From Desmodesmus armatus (Eukaryota; Chlorophyta; Chlorophyceae; Sphaeropleales; Scenedesmaceae): 64,000 nucleotides of DNA. The notes beneath the pieces were generated by a model. It did no database searches. It was given only the letters and a program-made list of their open reading frames with translations, and was not told the origin of the DNA. The stretch covers positions 248,001-312,000 of the forward strand of contig VIIQ02000067.1 in assembly GCA_007449985.2 (NCBI GenBank). The letters run 5' to 3'. This document shows positions 1 through 18,468 of this stretch, piece after piece (positions within the stretch are counted from its first letter, which is position 1; each line of letters starts with the position of its first letter). Position numbers and translations under genes: made by a program.

Positions 1-6150
<6,150 letters not shown>

Positions 6151-7180
6151 TGAGTGCGGCAGCAGTGGTGGGGATGGTGGTGTGGTTGTGAAGTGTGATT
6201 GCTTGTGCTGGGGCTTTTGTGCTGAAGCGTGGTGTGGTGTGGTTGGCACTGTTGGAGGCTTTGCCCAGCTGGATCGCGGCGTTGCAGTGGGGCAGCGCAT
6301 GGTTGTGTCCCGCATGAGTTGGTTGCAGCAGGAGCTTGGGACCAGTAAAAGGATGTTGCAGCAGTTGTGCTGCTTGGTAGACTGTGCAGTTGGCAGCAGC
6401 GAGCGGGTACATCTGGCAGCGGGTATTGGGTTGCCGTGTTGTCAGGTAGCTGTCGCTTGACTGGCAGCTTCAGTCATCTTCAAAGCGCATGCTACCTTCA
6501 AGCTGTGCTTTGAGTCCTACAGGGGTGTATGGCTGACAGCCGCAGTGCTGATCTGGCAGGGCATAGAGTGTAGTGCCAGTAGATGGCCTGACCTTGGTCA
6601 GCCTATGTGCGTGCTTTGCTGGTGTTCAGTAGTAAGGGCAGGGTGTGTAGGTAGTATGTGTTTGTGTTCATACTGTCTGCTCCGGGGATCAACCCCAGGT
6701 TTAACAACTTGATTCTGTTCCACAGTTGAAGCTGGGAGGCTGTTGCAACTGGTGTGGGGCAGCTGCTGATCCAGAGGGCCAGCTACCAGCCCATGCATGT
6801 TCTGAATCGGATTTTGGCATCCTGACATAGAAAAGTCCAATACTCCGGGGTACCAGTGTCGGGCAATCGGCATTGCCCCCCCCCCCTTCAGGGGCTATGT
6901 GACTATGTGACTCCCACGAGCAGCAATGGCAGTACACCCATGCCACTTTCGTTCTGCTTGTGCCTCAAGCCTCTGCCGTGTGATTGTTCCCTTTCTGATA
7001 GATTGGGAGAACACCCTTCCACCGCTTCACTGCGTGGGCAGGCTGTTAGCTCCGTCAAACCTAGCTAGGGGGTTTACCACCTTGATCCTGCTCCATGCGC
7101 ATCCCGGCTGGTCATCAGTGTCATTTATGTATGGTTGATCCTGTGCTTCGAAGTGCCAATGGTTGCTGACGCACAGGCAA
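6151..7180. other. intergenic: NDUFS1 3' flank and mTERF 5' flank
   Basis: No supported coding exon. The first part is T/G-rich like NDUFS1 3' UTR; a run of about ten C lies near 6878-6888. No TATA box or poly(A) signal could be fixed with confidence. Confidence 0.5.
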
Positions 7181-10100
7181 ATGTTGGCGAAGTCCTCCAC
7201 GTTTGCTGGTTTACAGCCTGGCCTAGAGAAGCGCGCGATCAACAATCATCAACGTATTCCTTGTATACATAGATCACCATTAAGCCACATATGCCTGTCT
7301 GGATCAGTCATAACTCCAAGCAACAGCACAGCTTGGCAACCCAGCAGCACAGCAGTGTCAGCTCGCAGCAGGCGCAAGCAGAACCCTCCTGGAGATGCAG
7401 ATCAGTCCCCAGAAGAGCCAGTAATCGATGTGACACGCAAGGTCGAAGCCATCAGCAGTCAGCTGCAGGTACACCCTAACCACGTACGCTCCCTGGTGCA
7501 GCAGCACCATGCGTTGGCGCAGCTGCCCGTTGAAAAGCTGGTCAGGCAGCTTCCACCGCTGGCACATGCCCTCAGCATACCTCTGCAGCAGGCGCTGCAC
7601 ATGGCAGCCCGCCAGCCTGCAGTGCTGGACTGCGAACCACAGCAGGTGGTCGCCAGCTGTGTCAGACTGGCCGCAGCAGCTCAGCTCCCAGTCGAGCAAG
7701 CCATGTTCCTGGCTGCGCGGCAGCCGCTGCTGCTCGACTGCCCTCTCAGCCGGCTGGCAGCAGAGACCGCAAAGCTTGCAGCAGCACTGGGGTGTTCTAA
7801 CAGCGGTGCCCTGCAGCTGCTGAGCCGGCTGGACGGTGCTGAGCTTCAAGCAGTGCTCAACATGAGCTCCACAACTGTCCTGCAGCGCCTTCCAGAGGTG
7901 GTTGAGGCCCTTGGGCTGCCAACAGACAGCACTAGGGGGCTAGACCTCTTGAGCCTGGTCTCAAAGAACCCCTCCGTGCTGGCGAAGTCACCAAACGACA
8001 TCGGCCGCAGTACGGACGCGCTGCTAATCGCGTTCCAGTCCAGCGCGCCAGGCACCTTTGCAGCAGTGCTGGTGAAGTGCCCGCACCTGCTGACGCACCC
8101 AGCAGAAAGGCTGCTGGCCACCTACCAGGCTGTGCTGATGCAGCTGCAGGTGTCGCGGCAGACAGCAGCACGCATGCTGGTGAAGCACCCGCAGCTCCTG
8201 CGCAGCAGTCCTGAGGGCATCACACAGAAGCTGAGGGTCATGGCCTTCAAGATGTACCTGCCACAGGTAAAGCCTGCAGCAGTGCATAGCAGCAAAATGG
8301 CATAATAGGGGTGGTTTGTGAGTGGCTTCTGCACCTTGTGCGGTGATGCAGTGGTGCCCAAGCTGCAGTAGCCTGTGTAGCATGACTTAGGCCTTTGTTA
8401 CGGTTGATCAAAGTTGCAGCAGCCTGCAGCTGCTGTGTGCTGCAGCTGCTGTCTGACACCATGTGGTGCTGTGGCTGTCTTGCTTGCATGATTCACATGC
8501 GAATGACGCTTGCATGACTCACATGCAAATGACGCTTGCATGACCCACTATGCAACTGACGCTACCATGCCCCAGTCTCTGTATGGGCTGCGCTCGCCCA
8601 GTTCAGCAAGGAAGGGTAGCACAGTGCTGCCTGCTTGTTGCACTGCCTGCACTCCCAGAACTTCTGGGTAAGCTAAAGACCCGGTCGCCTGAGTCACTGC
8701 GCATCGTGCACCTCTGACCCTTGTGCGGATGTCTCACCCTGCTGCCTGTCATCCCATGCACACATGTATGCATGTGCAGGCGCAAGTGGTCAGCATGTGT
8801 GTGCGCCAGCCGGCCCTACTGTCCTGCGACAGCATAAAGCTGCAGCAGCGGCTGCACCACTTACAGGCCCTCCTGGGCACCAGCTACCAAGCCGCAGTAC
8901 AAGCAGCAGCGCGCGTCCCCCAGCTGCTGCTGTGGACGGTCGACCTCCTGGACAGCAAATTCGCCCTGCTGCAGCAGCAGACGGGCCTTCCAGCTGCTAA
9001 GCTAGGCATGCTGCTGCTGCAGGAGCCGGCGCTGCTCACACTCAGCCCTCAGCACCTCACCAGCACAATGCGCACACTGCAGGACCTCCTGCAGCTACAG
9101 CCTGGCAGCCCAGGGTTGAGCCAGTTCCTCCTGCGCGCACCCAAGGTACTACTCAAAGGTCATAAGGTGCTGCTAGGGCAGCTGCGGGAGCTGCAGGAGT
9201 TCCTTGTCCTGCAGCCAGCTGATGTCGCAGACCTTGCGCGCCGATGCCCTGATATCCTGCCAGCCGGCAGGGCCGCGTGGCTCGCCAACATCACCACGCT
9301 GCTCGAGGTGCTGGGGCTCCTGCCAGCACAGGTGCAGGCAGTGGTGGTGGCAGAGCCGCGGCTACTGCAGCAGAAGCCCAACGCGTTCCTGCAGCAGGCA
9401 GCCAAGGCAGCGTATGTCGTGCGGCAGAGCCCCAACTGGGAGCAGCAGCTACAGGTGCTCAGCGCTGCACAGCTGCTGCCGCTGCTGCGCGTGACAGACC
9501 CCGGGCTGCTGCGGCTGGTGTACCTTCATAGGTCAGGGCTGGGCGGTGACCTCGCGCATGCTGCAGCAGCAGCAGTGGCAGGCAAGGGGCAGTTCAACAG
9601 CCAGTTCCCGGGCTTTAGGGGCTGGCTGGACCAGCAGCAACAGCAGCAGCGGCAGCTTCTGCCGACAGCGGCAGCAGCCATTGCTGCGGCGGCTGTGGCA
9701 GCAGGTGCTGGCGGCGGGGTGGCAATGCAGCAGCAGCAGCAGCCTGACATGGGCATGGCCATGGAGGACCCAGCAGCAGCAGCGGGTGTTGGCGCGGGGC
9801 CTGCGGCCCAACAGCAGTGGCCCAGCAGTCCTTACGGTGGGCCAGGCGGGCAGCAGCAGCAGCAGTGGCAGCAGTACAGTAGCCAGGGAGCTGGCGCAGG
9901 CAGCGGTCAAGCGCCGTGGCAGCAGCAGCAGCAGCAGCCAGTGCAGCCGTGGCAGCAGCCTGTGCCAGGGGTTGTGCAAGCAGCAGGGCAGCGGCAGCGG
10001 TTGTGGAGGCCGTTACCACCGCAGCAGGTGGTGCAACAGCAGCAGCAGCAGAGGCCACAGTGGCCGCCGCCACCAGAGCAGCAGCAGCAGCAGCAGGCGC

Positions 10101-10201
10101 CGCAGCAGTCTGATTGGCAGCCCAACCAGCAGCAGCCGACAGGTGGCGGCGGCGGCGACAGTGTGTCGCCTGCCCTGGAAGTTGCGCACTCTCGTAGATA
10201 G
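7181..10201 (+). CDS. mTERF-family protein with Gln-rich C-terminal tail
   Basis: Two exons, 7181-8266 and 8780-10201, joined in phase 0 across a GT-AG intron (835 aa predicted). mTERF proteins are helical-repeat nucleic-acid binders acting on organelle transcription, splicing or ribosomes. From about residue 80 to 440 the protein shows repeated units of about 35 residues of the mTERF kind (V..M...P.LL..s...L...l..L...LG), for example VSMCVRQPALLSCDS and LVKCPHLLTHPAERLL. The first ~60 residues are Ser/Arg/Lys-rich with few acids, fitting an organelle transit peptide. After about residue 640 the sequence is Gln/Ala/Pro/Gly-rich with many CAG runs, which is not part of the fold. The start is the ATG at 7181; an in-frame upstream reading from 7163 would begin at TTG. 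The target organelle cannot be told. Confidence 0.85.
8482..8560 (+). repeat. 26-bp tandem repeat, 3 copies, in mTERF intron
   Basis: Units starting at 8482, 8508 and 8534 read GCTTGCATGAYTCACATGC with small changes. The core resembles the arm of the long inverted repeat at 2638 (CTTGCATGTGACTCACATG). Confidence 0.85.
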
Positions 10202-10391
10202 CAGCAGTGTTTGTGTTTCGGCAGTGTCGTTGCAGTTTTTTGAGTGAGGGTGCCTGTCAAGCAGGCGGGTTGGTGTGAAGCTTGGCACCGTGTTTGTTTG
10301 AAAAGTGTGAGTGAGAGTGAGTATGGTTTGAGGCTGCAGACCAGCCTGGATCTTGACTGGGTTTTGTGAATGGTGCACACAGTGTGTGTGG

Positions 10392-10396
10392 TGTAA
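10392..10396 (+). terminator. TGTAA, likely poly(A) signal of the mTERF gene
   Basis: TGTAA is the usual polyadenylation signal in volvocine and related green algae. This one lies about 190 nt after the stop at 10201; a second is at 10435-10439. The assignment is by position and motif only. Confidence 0.45.
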
Positions 10397-11562
10397 GTCA
10401 CATGGAAGGAAAGGGGTTACAAGGTCGAAGAGTGTGTAAGACAGAGGCTGCATAAAGCTCTGGCATGTTGATACCTGTGCATGGAACACACTGGGTGCAG
10501 CTGGTGCTACTGTGCAAGTACGCTATGACGTCATGATTGTTGGCAGGTGTGGTTGTCTCATGCTGAAAGCCGCTTGTTCAACGCTTGTTGGCTCAAGAGC
10601 CTCTTGAGCCATGAGAGGAGAGAGATCAGCACTGCCTGCCCACGGTGTTTACGCCAAATCCCGACACACAACACTCTCTTACACAGGACACCAACAACAT
10701 GCATGCCTCCTGATGTCCTACCTAGGGGCACAGCACCCCATCTGAGCCAGCTTAGTCCTGTAGCCAAGCTGTAGCTCATCCTGTCACTCCACGAGCTACT
10801 GGACTACCACCTTACCCCCCTGCTCCCTCAAGGGACAGGCGAGCAACAGGTTGGCATCACAGTACCCTTTTCAAGCCTGCCAGCAAACCGGCCCAAATCA
10901 TACAGTTTTGGCAAAGACCAGCAGTCTCACAGGCAAACAGTCTCTCAAACAGGGGCAGGTGCATAAGCGCAGGGGTGGTAACAATAAACCCGTCAAGCAC
11001 CCCAATGCGCAACACAAAAACCAACTTGCTGGCAGACAAACAGCCGACAAGAAAACATGCCACCAAGCCACCACTTTGGTGGCTTTGCCACCAAAGATCA
11101 CCTCTCTCTCTCTGATGTCATTGGCTGGCCACCAGTAGTGTGCCACTGGCAGCAGACAAGAGGGTTTTGCATGGGTAGACCCTGCACTGCACCACCAAGG
11201 GTGACAGCTTGAGTGTGTACCTGCAGATGGTGCTACTGCAACCACTACACGCACAGTTGGACGCAAGCAGTTGATGTGCGCCTTCAGGTGACACCCTGTT
11301 GAGCGTCTGCACTCATCTGACAGTGACACTCTGATACAGTACAGTGTCCATGCGATCACACTCCACCACTCCATCAGTCCTACAACAAATGCACTGACCC
11401 TCACCCTGGCTGGCACATGCATATGCATGGCTGCGCCTCCTCGTTCCCCACCCCCAGGATGAACCAAGGGGCAATGCCAACCACAATTCCACCAGCTGCA
11501 CGTTGGCACTGCAGCAGACAGGAGCTTCTGGGATTGGCTGGATGCACTCCCTGTGTCTACAC

Positions 11563-11745
11563 ACCACCTCACCACACCTCCTCGCAAATCAACCTTAGCA
11601 CATACCACCTCACCACACCTCCTCTTGAATCAACGTCAGCACACACCACGTCACCACACCTCCTCTCAACCCAGCCTCAGCACACAGCACGTCACCACAC
11701 CTCCTCTCAACCCAACCTCAGCACACACCACCTCAGCACTTACAA
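11563..11745. repeat. 41-bp minisatellite, about 4.4 copies
   Basis: Units start at 11563, 11604, 11645, 11686 and 11727, each beginning ACCACSTCACCACACCTCCT with drift in the second half. The period is exactly 41 bp, not a multiple of three, so the repeat does not suggest a coding function. Confidence 0.9.
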
Positions 11746-12317
11746 CCTCAACCAACCAACCTGCCACCACCCATGGCGGACAGGAGATTGGGGCCGGCTC
11801 TGCAGCATGTGACACGACACACACAGCAGCCAAGCTTTCTGTGCAGCTGTTTCCCCTTGTTGCCTGCTGCACAAGCAACAGGGCCAGGCTCTCATGACTG
11901 GGCCCCAGAGAGACAGAAAGGCACCACAGGGCAAGAAGCCAAAGCCAAGTCCCCAACCAACGAGAGCCAAAGCCAAGTCCTCACCAAAGGAATACATGCC
12001 TTGAATGAAAGAACCAAAGTAAATAAAGTAGTAAATAAAACTGGACAACAGAGTCACTGTGTCGCCACACAGTGTCGTGGCCAAGACTTCAACCAAGCAT
12101 CCGTCCTGTAGGGTGCACGCGCACCCAGCTTGACTGCCGCAGCGGCTGCACACTAGTGCAGACGATGTGAACCAGCCACATTCCACTGCACCCACTAGCA
12201 GCAAGCAGAAACCAGGCATGTTGTCCTGAAACAAGAGATAGCACCGCGGTTGCAAGCGCAGGAACAGCACACATGTACACACTGATGCTGCTGCCAGGCT
12301 TGAGGGCAGGAGCCCTG

Positions 12318-12500
12318 TCACAGATCAGCAGCACGCATCAACACACACTCAACATGTTGCATGGCCTGAACCTCAACAGGCACAAGGCGGAAGTTGTCCT
12401 TTGACCAGAAAGACAACCAGCCATTCTCATGTGGCTCTCTCACCCACTCGATCCGATCGGTTGGGCCAACCATTTCCTCAACCTCTGAGCACAACTGCAA
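12318..12500 (-). other. exon-like open stretch of unknown identity
   Basis: On the minus strand a pyrimidine-rich acceptor (GGTTCCTTGCAG) leads into about 60 open codons with non-repetitive, protein-like content (motifs NGWLSFWSKDNF and RLVPVEVQ). A second acceptor-like site (CTTGTTTCAG) follows downstream near 12230. I recognise no family and cannot complete a gene model. It may be an exon of an unidentified minus-strand gene or a gene remnant. Confidence 0.25.
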
Positions 12501-13031
12501 GGAACCAACCAGGCAGCAGCCACAATCGGGCCTGACACATGCATGTCGTGCATATGTTCAGCAAGTCTTGTTGCAGTGGTATGCACAGCGTCCGCCACAG
12601 CTCTGCCACAGACTGACTACAAAGTAACCACCATCATAATGTGTGCGATACAGTAAACATAAGATACAGAGTATGCCTGTGTATGTACTACATACGGTTC
12701 ACGCTGACATGGTGCGTTCAAGCATGCACAAACAGTGACTGTGCAACCGCGTTCCTGCTGCTTGACTGATTCCACAACATGCTGGGCTCCTGGTCCAAAA
12801 GGAGACGCCCCCAGCAACAGATCTGATCAGCAACAGATCTAGATTCAGCCACAGCAACCCCTTGCTTTCACAGCACTCATGCGAGTGCTGCACCCATGTT
12901 TTTTCACGTATTCGTTCACGTCAATGTCTGGCAGCCTGCCCCAATCACCCGGCAAGGTCACTCAACCACGGCCACACCATCACACATGACTGCGCGTCAG
13001 CCACATGCACAGATATGCATCGCTTGCCCCT

Positions 13032-13036
13032 TTACA
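13032..13036 (-). terminator. TGTAA poly(A) signal of the beta-helix receptor-like gene
   Basis: TTACA on the + strand, i.e. TGTAA on the coding strand, 34 nt past the stop codon at 13070-13072. Both the spacing and the motif fit a green-algal polyadenylation signal. Confidence 0.6.
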
Positions 13037-13069
13037 ACTCCCCCTGAACCCCGCTGCTCCACTCAACCC

Positions 13070-16000
13070 CTAGGGAGTGCCACAGTTTGCGGTCACCGCC
13101 CAAGGAGTAGCAGACTTGGCCTCCCCAGGCCCTGTGCGCTGCTCAAACGGAGCGGACAGAGAAGGTGCAGCCTGGCCAATGATTGGTTTGGCGCCCTTTT
13201 GCTCCAGCCCAACGCATGCCAGCACCTTGTTCCACAGCCTGTTAGCAGCAGGGTTGTGTGACACCATGCACGCAAGGCATGCCAACACGAAGGCTAGGTT
13301 CACCAGCATGCCTATGACCCCTGCCATGTCCATGTATATGCCAGGAGCGGAGACACTCCCAGTGGGGAAAATGGTCAGGCTCATTTGGGTAGTGAAGTAC
13401 AGGCAAGCCAAGGACAGAAGGCTCATCCTTTGCACAATGTGACACACGTATGGCCTGAACAGCAGCTCCATTGAGCCGAACAGCACAAATGCCGTGTTGA
13501 GCAGAAGCAGTGCGTAGTAGCTCCCAAGTGAGAGGCTGAACACAGAGATGGCCATCCCGGCCACGATTTGCAGCGTGACAACCACCTCATAGTAGTAATG
13601 CTGTGGCCGGTATGCACGGTACAAGAAGGCCAGCCTGCTAGGTGTGTCTGCAGCGATCTTCTTCCTGTTACGGTACAGAAGTACCCACAGACCAACAGGG
13701 ACCCCCACACAAAACATCAGGAAAGTGATCACGCCCAGACTCAGTGCATACTTGCGGTGCCACCCGGTGTAGCACGCCTGCTCAATGCTACTGGCCAAGT
13801 AGCCGTGCTTGGCATTTGCGACTGCATACTGCGAGTTGGGCTGGTCGATGCGAATGCACGCAAAGAAGCTGAGGCCAATGCGGACGAGCCAAGGGAGGAA
13901 AAAGCTGAGGCACACCAGCGCACACACAGGCAAGACACTCCACAGGTTTGAATATTGTGCATGGTAACTCAGGGGCTTACCACACCACACAAACACATTG
14001 AAGATCAACAACCACAGCAGGACCACAACCAAGCCGACTCCCAGGGGGGCAGGTTGATAAGCACACGCTTGATTGCTAGCGGCATAGCCAGAGGCTTTGC
14101 AGCTGACAGCAAGCAGTCTAAGGAAGCCACCTGGGGCCCACCGAGGGAGAAAAACCAGTTGACAAGAGTGAATGCAGCCTGCATCGATGCTGGCCAAGCA
14201 ACTTTCAGAGACCCAACGATCAGCAGGTACTGGGCATGCCTAATCAAGAGCTTGCAGAACTGTGAAGAGCGGGAGTTGTTGTCTGTGGCCACATTCTCAC
14301 GCAGCGCAAAGTGGAGTGAGAGCAGCACCAGCAAAACAAGCACAATGACTGCCCCAAGGTACGTAGCAATGATCTTGCCGCGCGAGTTGCACCTACCACA
14401 CTTCGAGCTGGCAAAGCTTGCAGCATAGCCCTTGGAGCAGCTCATGCACAAGTTGCCCTCATGTCCGTCCGCGCATGCTGCGGCACCTCCGGCAAGGCAT
14501 GCATCAGGGTTAGGGCACTGGTGGAACTGCGTAGAGAAGTTGCTGCTGTGCCACCAGCCAGCCAAGGGGTAGAGGCGGGTCCCACCAGCACAAAATGCGC
14601 CTTTCTCAGGGCAGGGTGTGCAGGTGACGCTGCTGTTGTCCAGGCTGTAGGTGTTGACTGGGCAGGACATGCATGTGCCACCTGGCCCGTTCTTGATCTC
14701 GCCCACTGTGCAAATCTTCCTCGTCCTGCAGCATCAAACGCAGCAGCAGCAGTCCGGGGTGATTGAGTGGCAACAGTAGGCTTGGTGACATTCAAATACT
14801 GCTGCTGCATGTTTGCCTGCAACCCTGCAGGCCAACGCGGTGCCCAGAGCACACATTCACAACTGCACCCATGAATGAGGATGTCATCTGATGCTCCCAT
14901 CGCTGGGCGGTACTCCCCACACTGATCAAGACTCACACAGCGCTGGTACAGCGCTGGAACTATTTATAGTGGTATATATATTCATCACTCTCCATGGCAG
15001 AGCTCACCAACTGACGGTCGGGCTTGTCACGTTGATGTTGGCGTCGCCCATCACCAGCGACATGTCGGCAGTGGCGTGGATGTCTGTGCCAGCGTAGTGC
15101 GCGGAGTTGTTGTAGAACGTCGCTCCACCATCCACGGCAGCGGTGGCATCGCCGATGATGAAGATCGCCCCTCCGTCGACCTCCGCGATGTTGTGAACGA
15201 ACTGCGTGCCGTCCGTGGCGTTGACCAATGTATGGTCGCGAGCTGAGATGGCCCCGCCACTACTGCCAACAGCGATGTTGTTCTTGAACGTGCCTCGCTG
15301 CACAAGCACCTTAGCTTGCTCAATCGCCACGATAGCCCCGCCACCAAGGCCAAACGCAGCAGAGTTCTCCTCAAACGTACAGTTGGAGACTGTCACCCGT
15401 GTGCTCCCACCAGCGCTGATTCCACCTCCAGAGCAACCGACAGTATTCTCGGTAAAGCTGCTGTTGGAGACCGCCACTGAGGCCTCACCAATCGCGTAGA
15501 TGCCGCCACCTGCGTAGTTTGTTGCGTTGCCCTTGGTGAATGCGCAGGATGTGACTCGCAGCTTGGAGGAGTCCCCGACAGAGATGGCAGCCGCGTTGTA
15601 CTCCGCCTGGTTTCCTGTGAAGTTGCAGCCAGTGACGGCCACAGAAGCGTCGCCTGCAATCAGCATGGCGCCTGCGTCGACGTCGGGGGCGCTGTTGTTG
15701 GCCAGTGAGCTGTTGATGAGGGCGAACGATGCAGCGCCACTCACAGAGATTGCACCACCTGTACGTCACACAAGGGCAGCAAGGCGCGGCATGTTGGGCT
15801 GGTTGGGTCAGGGACATGTGGGGCAGGGTCTAGCAGGGAGAGGATTGGTATGGGGATGTTGTGGCTTGGGGAGGATAGAGTGGGAAGGTGGGGTGGGTGT
15901 GCGTTTGCATGGGTTGCTGGAGGTGGACGGGGATGGGTTGGAAGGTGACGTCGCAGGCCTCGCGTAGCTTCAAGTTGGTGACTGTGACACTGTGACTAAC

Positions 16001-16926
16001 GAAATACGCCACGGGTGCAGTATGCTGCTAGCCCAGCACAGTATGGTTGCAGGCAGAGCACATCCCGGCCCTTCAAAATCTGGGAAGACCCCACGGGCAG
16101 TCACCCTGACCCAGGCCTGAAAGTTGAGCGCCTGAGTCGCCACTGCTGCAACAAGCTGGAGGGAACAAAGTCCCTCAAGGGCCTGAGCTCAGCTGGGGGG
16201 CTCTCCTTCGACCCCCCCCCCTCCCGGTCCCCTGGAGTACCCTGCCACCCACCTGACACTTCACGTGCGCTGTTGCTGTTGAATACAGCTCCCATCACTG
16301 TCACCATGGCGTTGCCTGTCACCACAAGTGCGGGTCCCCTGGTGTTGTTCTCAAACAGGGTTCCAGTGGTGAGGGCCACGCGCGCCTGGTCAGACACTTT
16401 CAGGACAGTGCCAGAGTTGCGCAGGAACTGAGCTCCCCTGAAGGTGACATCCGCACTGCCTCCCACACACAGCAATGCGCCTGATGCAGCACCACCGGCC
16501 CCAGCGTCTGTGATAGTGAGGTTGACGGTGGCTGTGATGCTGCCGCAAATGGAGTAGAGGCAGCTGCCAGTGCTGCTGCACTGAGACTGACCCAGGGCAG
16601 TGCTGCCCCCAGCACAGGACTCTTTGACATCACTGCCAGAGATGCGTAGGTTGCAGGTTACACCTGCAGGAGCAGCTGGAGAGGGATGGACAACAGCAGA
16701 CAGGCGTCAAACCATGGTACCAACCGGTCAATCCAGTCAGAATTCAAACTACTGCTGCCAGTGCCGGAGTTCTGCAGCTCTTCATGCTGTCAACCTTATA
16801 TTCCTGCAAACAGATCTGCAGCTTACCTTTAGGAGCAGCCTGAGACAGCTGGCAGTGCACTGAAAGCATCAGCATCAGCATCAGGAGCGCACTGCCCAAA
16901 GTGGGCCAGGTACGAACCCCCATCAT
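13070..16926 (-). CDS. Pmp-like beta-helix receptor-like membrane protein
   Basis: Exons (minus strand): 16926-16827, 16663-16253, 15758-15008, 14725-13070; phases 1, 1, 2 agree (about 972 aa). Residues 1-30 form a signal peptide with a LLMLMLML core. Residues about 40-420 carry the polymorphic-membrane-protein pattern: alternating F..N and GGA/GGG[IL] motifs (SFTENT, GGAIVAIE, FKNNIA, GGAIFIIG), expected to coil as an extracellular beta-helix. A Cys-rich module follows (GGTCMSCP, CTPCPEKGAFCAGG, CMSCSKGYA), like GCC2/GCC3 ephrin-receptor-type repeats. The last ~450 residues hold several hydrophobic segments and end in a polar tail. Exon 4 is open only if one C is added to the six-base run at 14044-14049; otherwise it stops about 35 nt later. 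Function is unknown; a surface sensor or channel-like role is inference. The start is the first Met of an MM pair opening the signal peptide. Confidence 0.82.
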
Positions 16927-18468
16927 GATCAGCACCTGTAGCAGGGATGAAAGCGCCACACTGAGTCCCACCACGATGGTGTCTAAAAGTGCAATTTTTG
17001 CGATAACAACCAGCCTGCAACAGCCTCAATAGCAACATGGCTTGCTGCAGTGCAGTTTGCTGGCAAGATCCTCCAGCAGCGCCAACAGGCGCCGATGCGC
17101 GAATGAGGCGGCTGCAGGCTGGTTCTATGGCCAGTAAACACTTTTTAAAAGCAAGCTGCAAGCGTTCTACGCTGGATACGCTGGTCAGACCGGTCTGCAC
17201 CCTACCTGAAGGTCGATCCGTGGGCGGTTTCAGCCAAAGTGGAGTCTGCTTGTTCGTTGGGCAGCGTAGTGCCTTTTGCTAAAGCTGTGATACTGCGTAA
17301 TTGAGCAGGGTGATCCGTGCACAACTCGCAGTGTCCGAGCTGGCCTGAGAGAGTGCAGCACCAGTGCACTGCTACCCACAGTCGATGAAAAAACTGACGA
17401 GGGCGGTTATGTAGTCATGTGTTACCTTGGTAAGTTTGCTGAAGTTGTCATGTAACGTCAACGCCAACGACCATCAGCCCCAACTGAGCTTTCGAAAATC
17501 TGGGACCAATGCTGCAGGACAGTAAGGGTCGCACTGTTCGACAAATTGCCCGGGAGTCCGTTTTTGCCACAGTGCTGCAAGATCCTCACCAGATCTGCAG
17601 ACAGGGATCTCTGCTCTGCACTGCAGGGGGGCCCTTTTTACATGTGCACATCACGGGCTAGCCTGCAATACAGGACGTACTGGCTGATGGCTGCAGCACA
17701 CCATAGAAACCGCTACATGCCTGGAAGCGACAGTTGCACAGGCTGTACCGCCAGCCCCGCCCTGTTGGCACCTGGACTCAGGGGCGTCCAGCACAGTTTG
17801 TTTCTCTTGGAATATTTGGGGGGGGGGGGGGTGTTACAAGTGAGTAGGTACTTTCACCGCAAAGCGGTACTCTCTACACTTGATCGACTGGGTAAGCCAA
17901 AGACGTACATCTGAAACGAGGAAACAGACTGACCCCATTGTTGAAGGGAAGCGCGCCATCACGATCCGCTATTCTGCTGTACCAGCTGGTAGTATGCCAA
18001 GCTATGGGAAGCACTCGTCAGCCTGCCAGCAGCTGGCCAGCACTGCGCCCACAGCGCCCTCAAACAACTTGGCCCCCTCAGGCCTCATTGCCAGCACTAT
18101 GTGAGCAGCACGGCGTAGTTGGCATCGATGCCACCAGCACCATCCAGCACAATAAGCCAGTAGGCAGCACAATATTCGTGTATACAAAGCTACAGGTGTT
18201 ACCAGCCAGCCAGACAAGTTGCGGGGCACAAAGAGCACCAACGCTTTGGGGTAGGCGTGAGGGTGTGGGGTGGAGGGGTGTTGTGCCGTGCCGCGCTTTG
18301 GGTCGACTGTTAAAGTCAGGGCCTATAGTGCAGGAAAGTCGACGCTGGATTACATCTGGTGCAGTGAATCATTTGCTTCCCGTAGCATTTGTCTTCAACA
18401 TAGAAGTGTGCCGTCCAGCTGTGCAGCAACAGCAGCAGCAGCAGTGCTCCTCTGCAGTGAATGCAGTC
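16927..18468. other. intergenic between divergent receptor-like and EngB genes
   Basis: No supported gene. It contains the two divergent upstream regions and copy A of a ~100-bp dispersed element at 17818-17927. A run of about 14 G begins that element. Confidence 0.5.
17818..17927 (+). repeat. dispersed ~100-bp element, copy A
   Basis: After a poly-G run it reads GTTACAAGT...TTTCACCGCAAAGCGGTAC...CACTTGATCGACTGGGTAAG...AAACGAGGAAAC. A second copy with about 90% identity is at 20023-20130. Both begin with a G run and contain the short palindrome CCGCAAAGCGG. No protein or tRNA fold was recognised. Confidence 0.85.

Larger units (their letters stand above)
10202..13069. other. intergenic region, C/A-rich on the + strand
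   Basis: No conserved gene recognised. It holds the mTERF 3' flank, a hairpin (AAGCCACC/GGTGGCTT near 11070-11090), a 41-bp minisatellite at 11563-11745, and exon-like pieces on the minus strand near 12318-12500. The + strand is poor in G from about 10600, the mirror of the T/G-rich introns of + strand genes, so it may be transcribed from the minus strand. Confidence 0.4.

Noticed and set aside
9616..10140. Long CAG-rich frames on both strands over the mTERF C-terminus
   Set aside because: They are shadows of the CAG repeats; only the frame continuous with the mTERF repeats is supported.
15960..16020. Open minus-strand piece (SVTVTNLKL) in an intron of the receptor-like gene, resembling a repeat unit
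   Set aside because: The flanking exons join in phase to form a normal F..N/GGA[IL] unit without it, and no clean acceptor-donor pair frames it.
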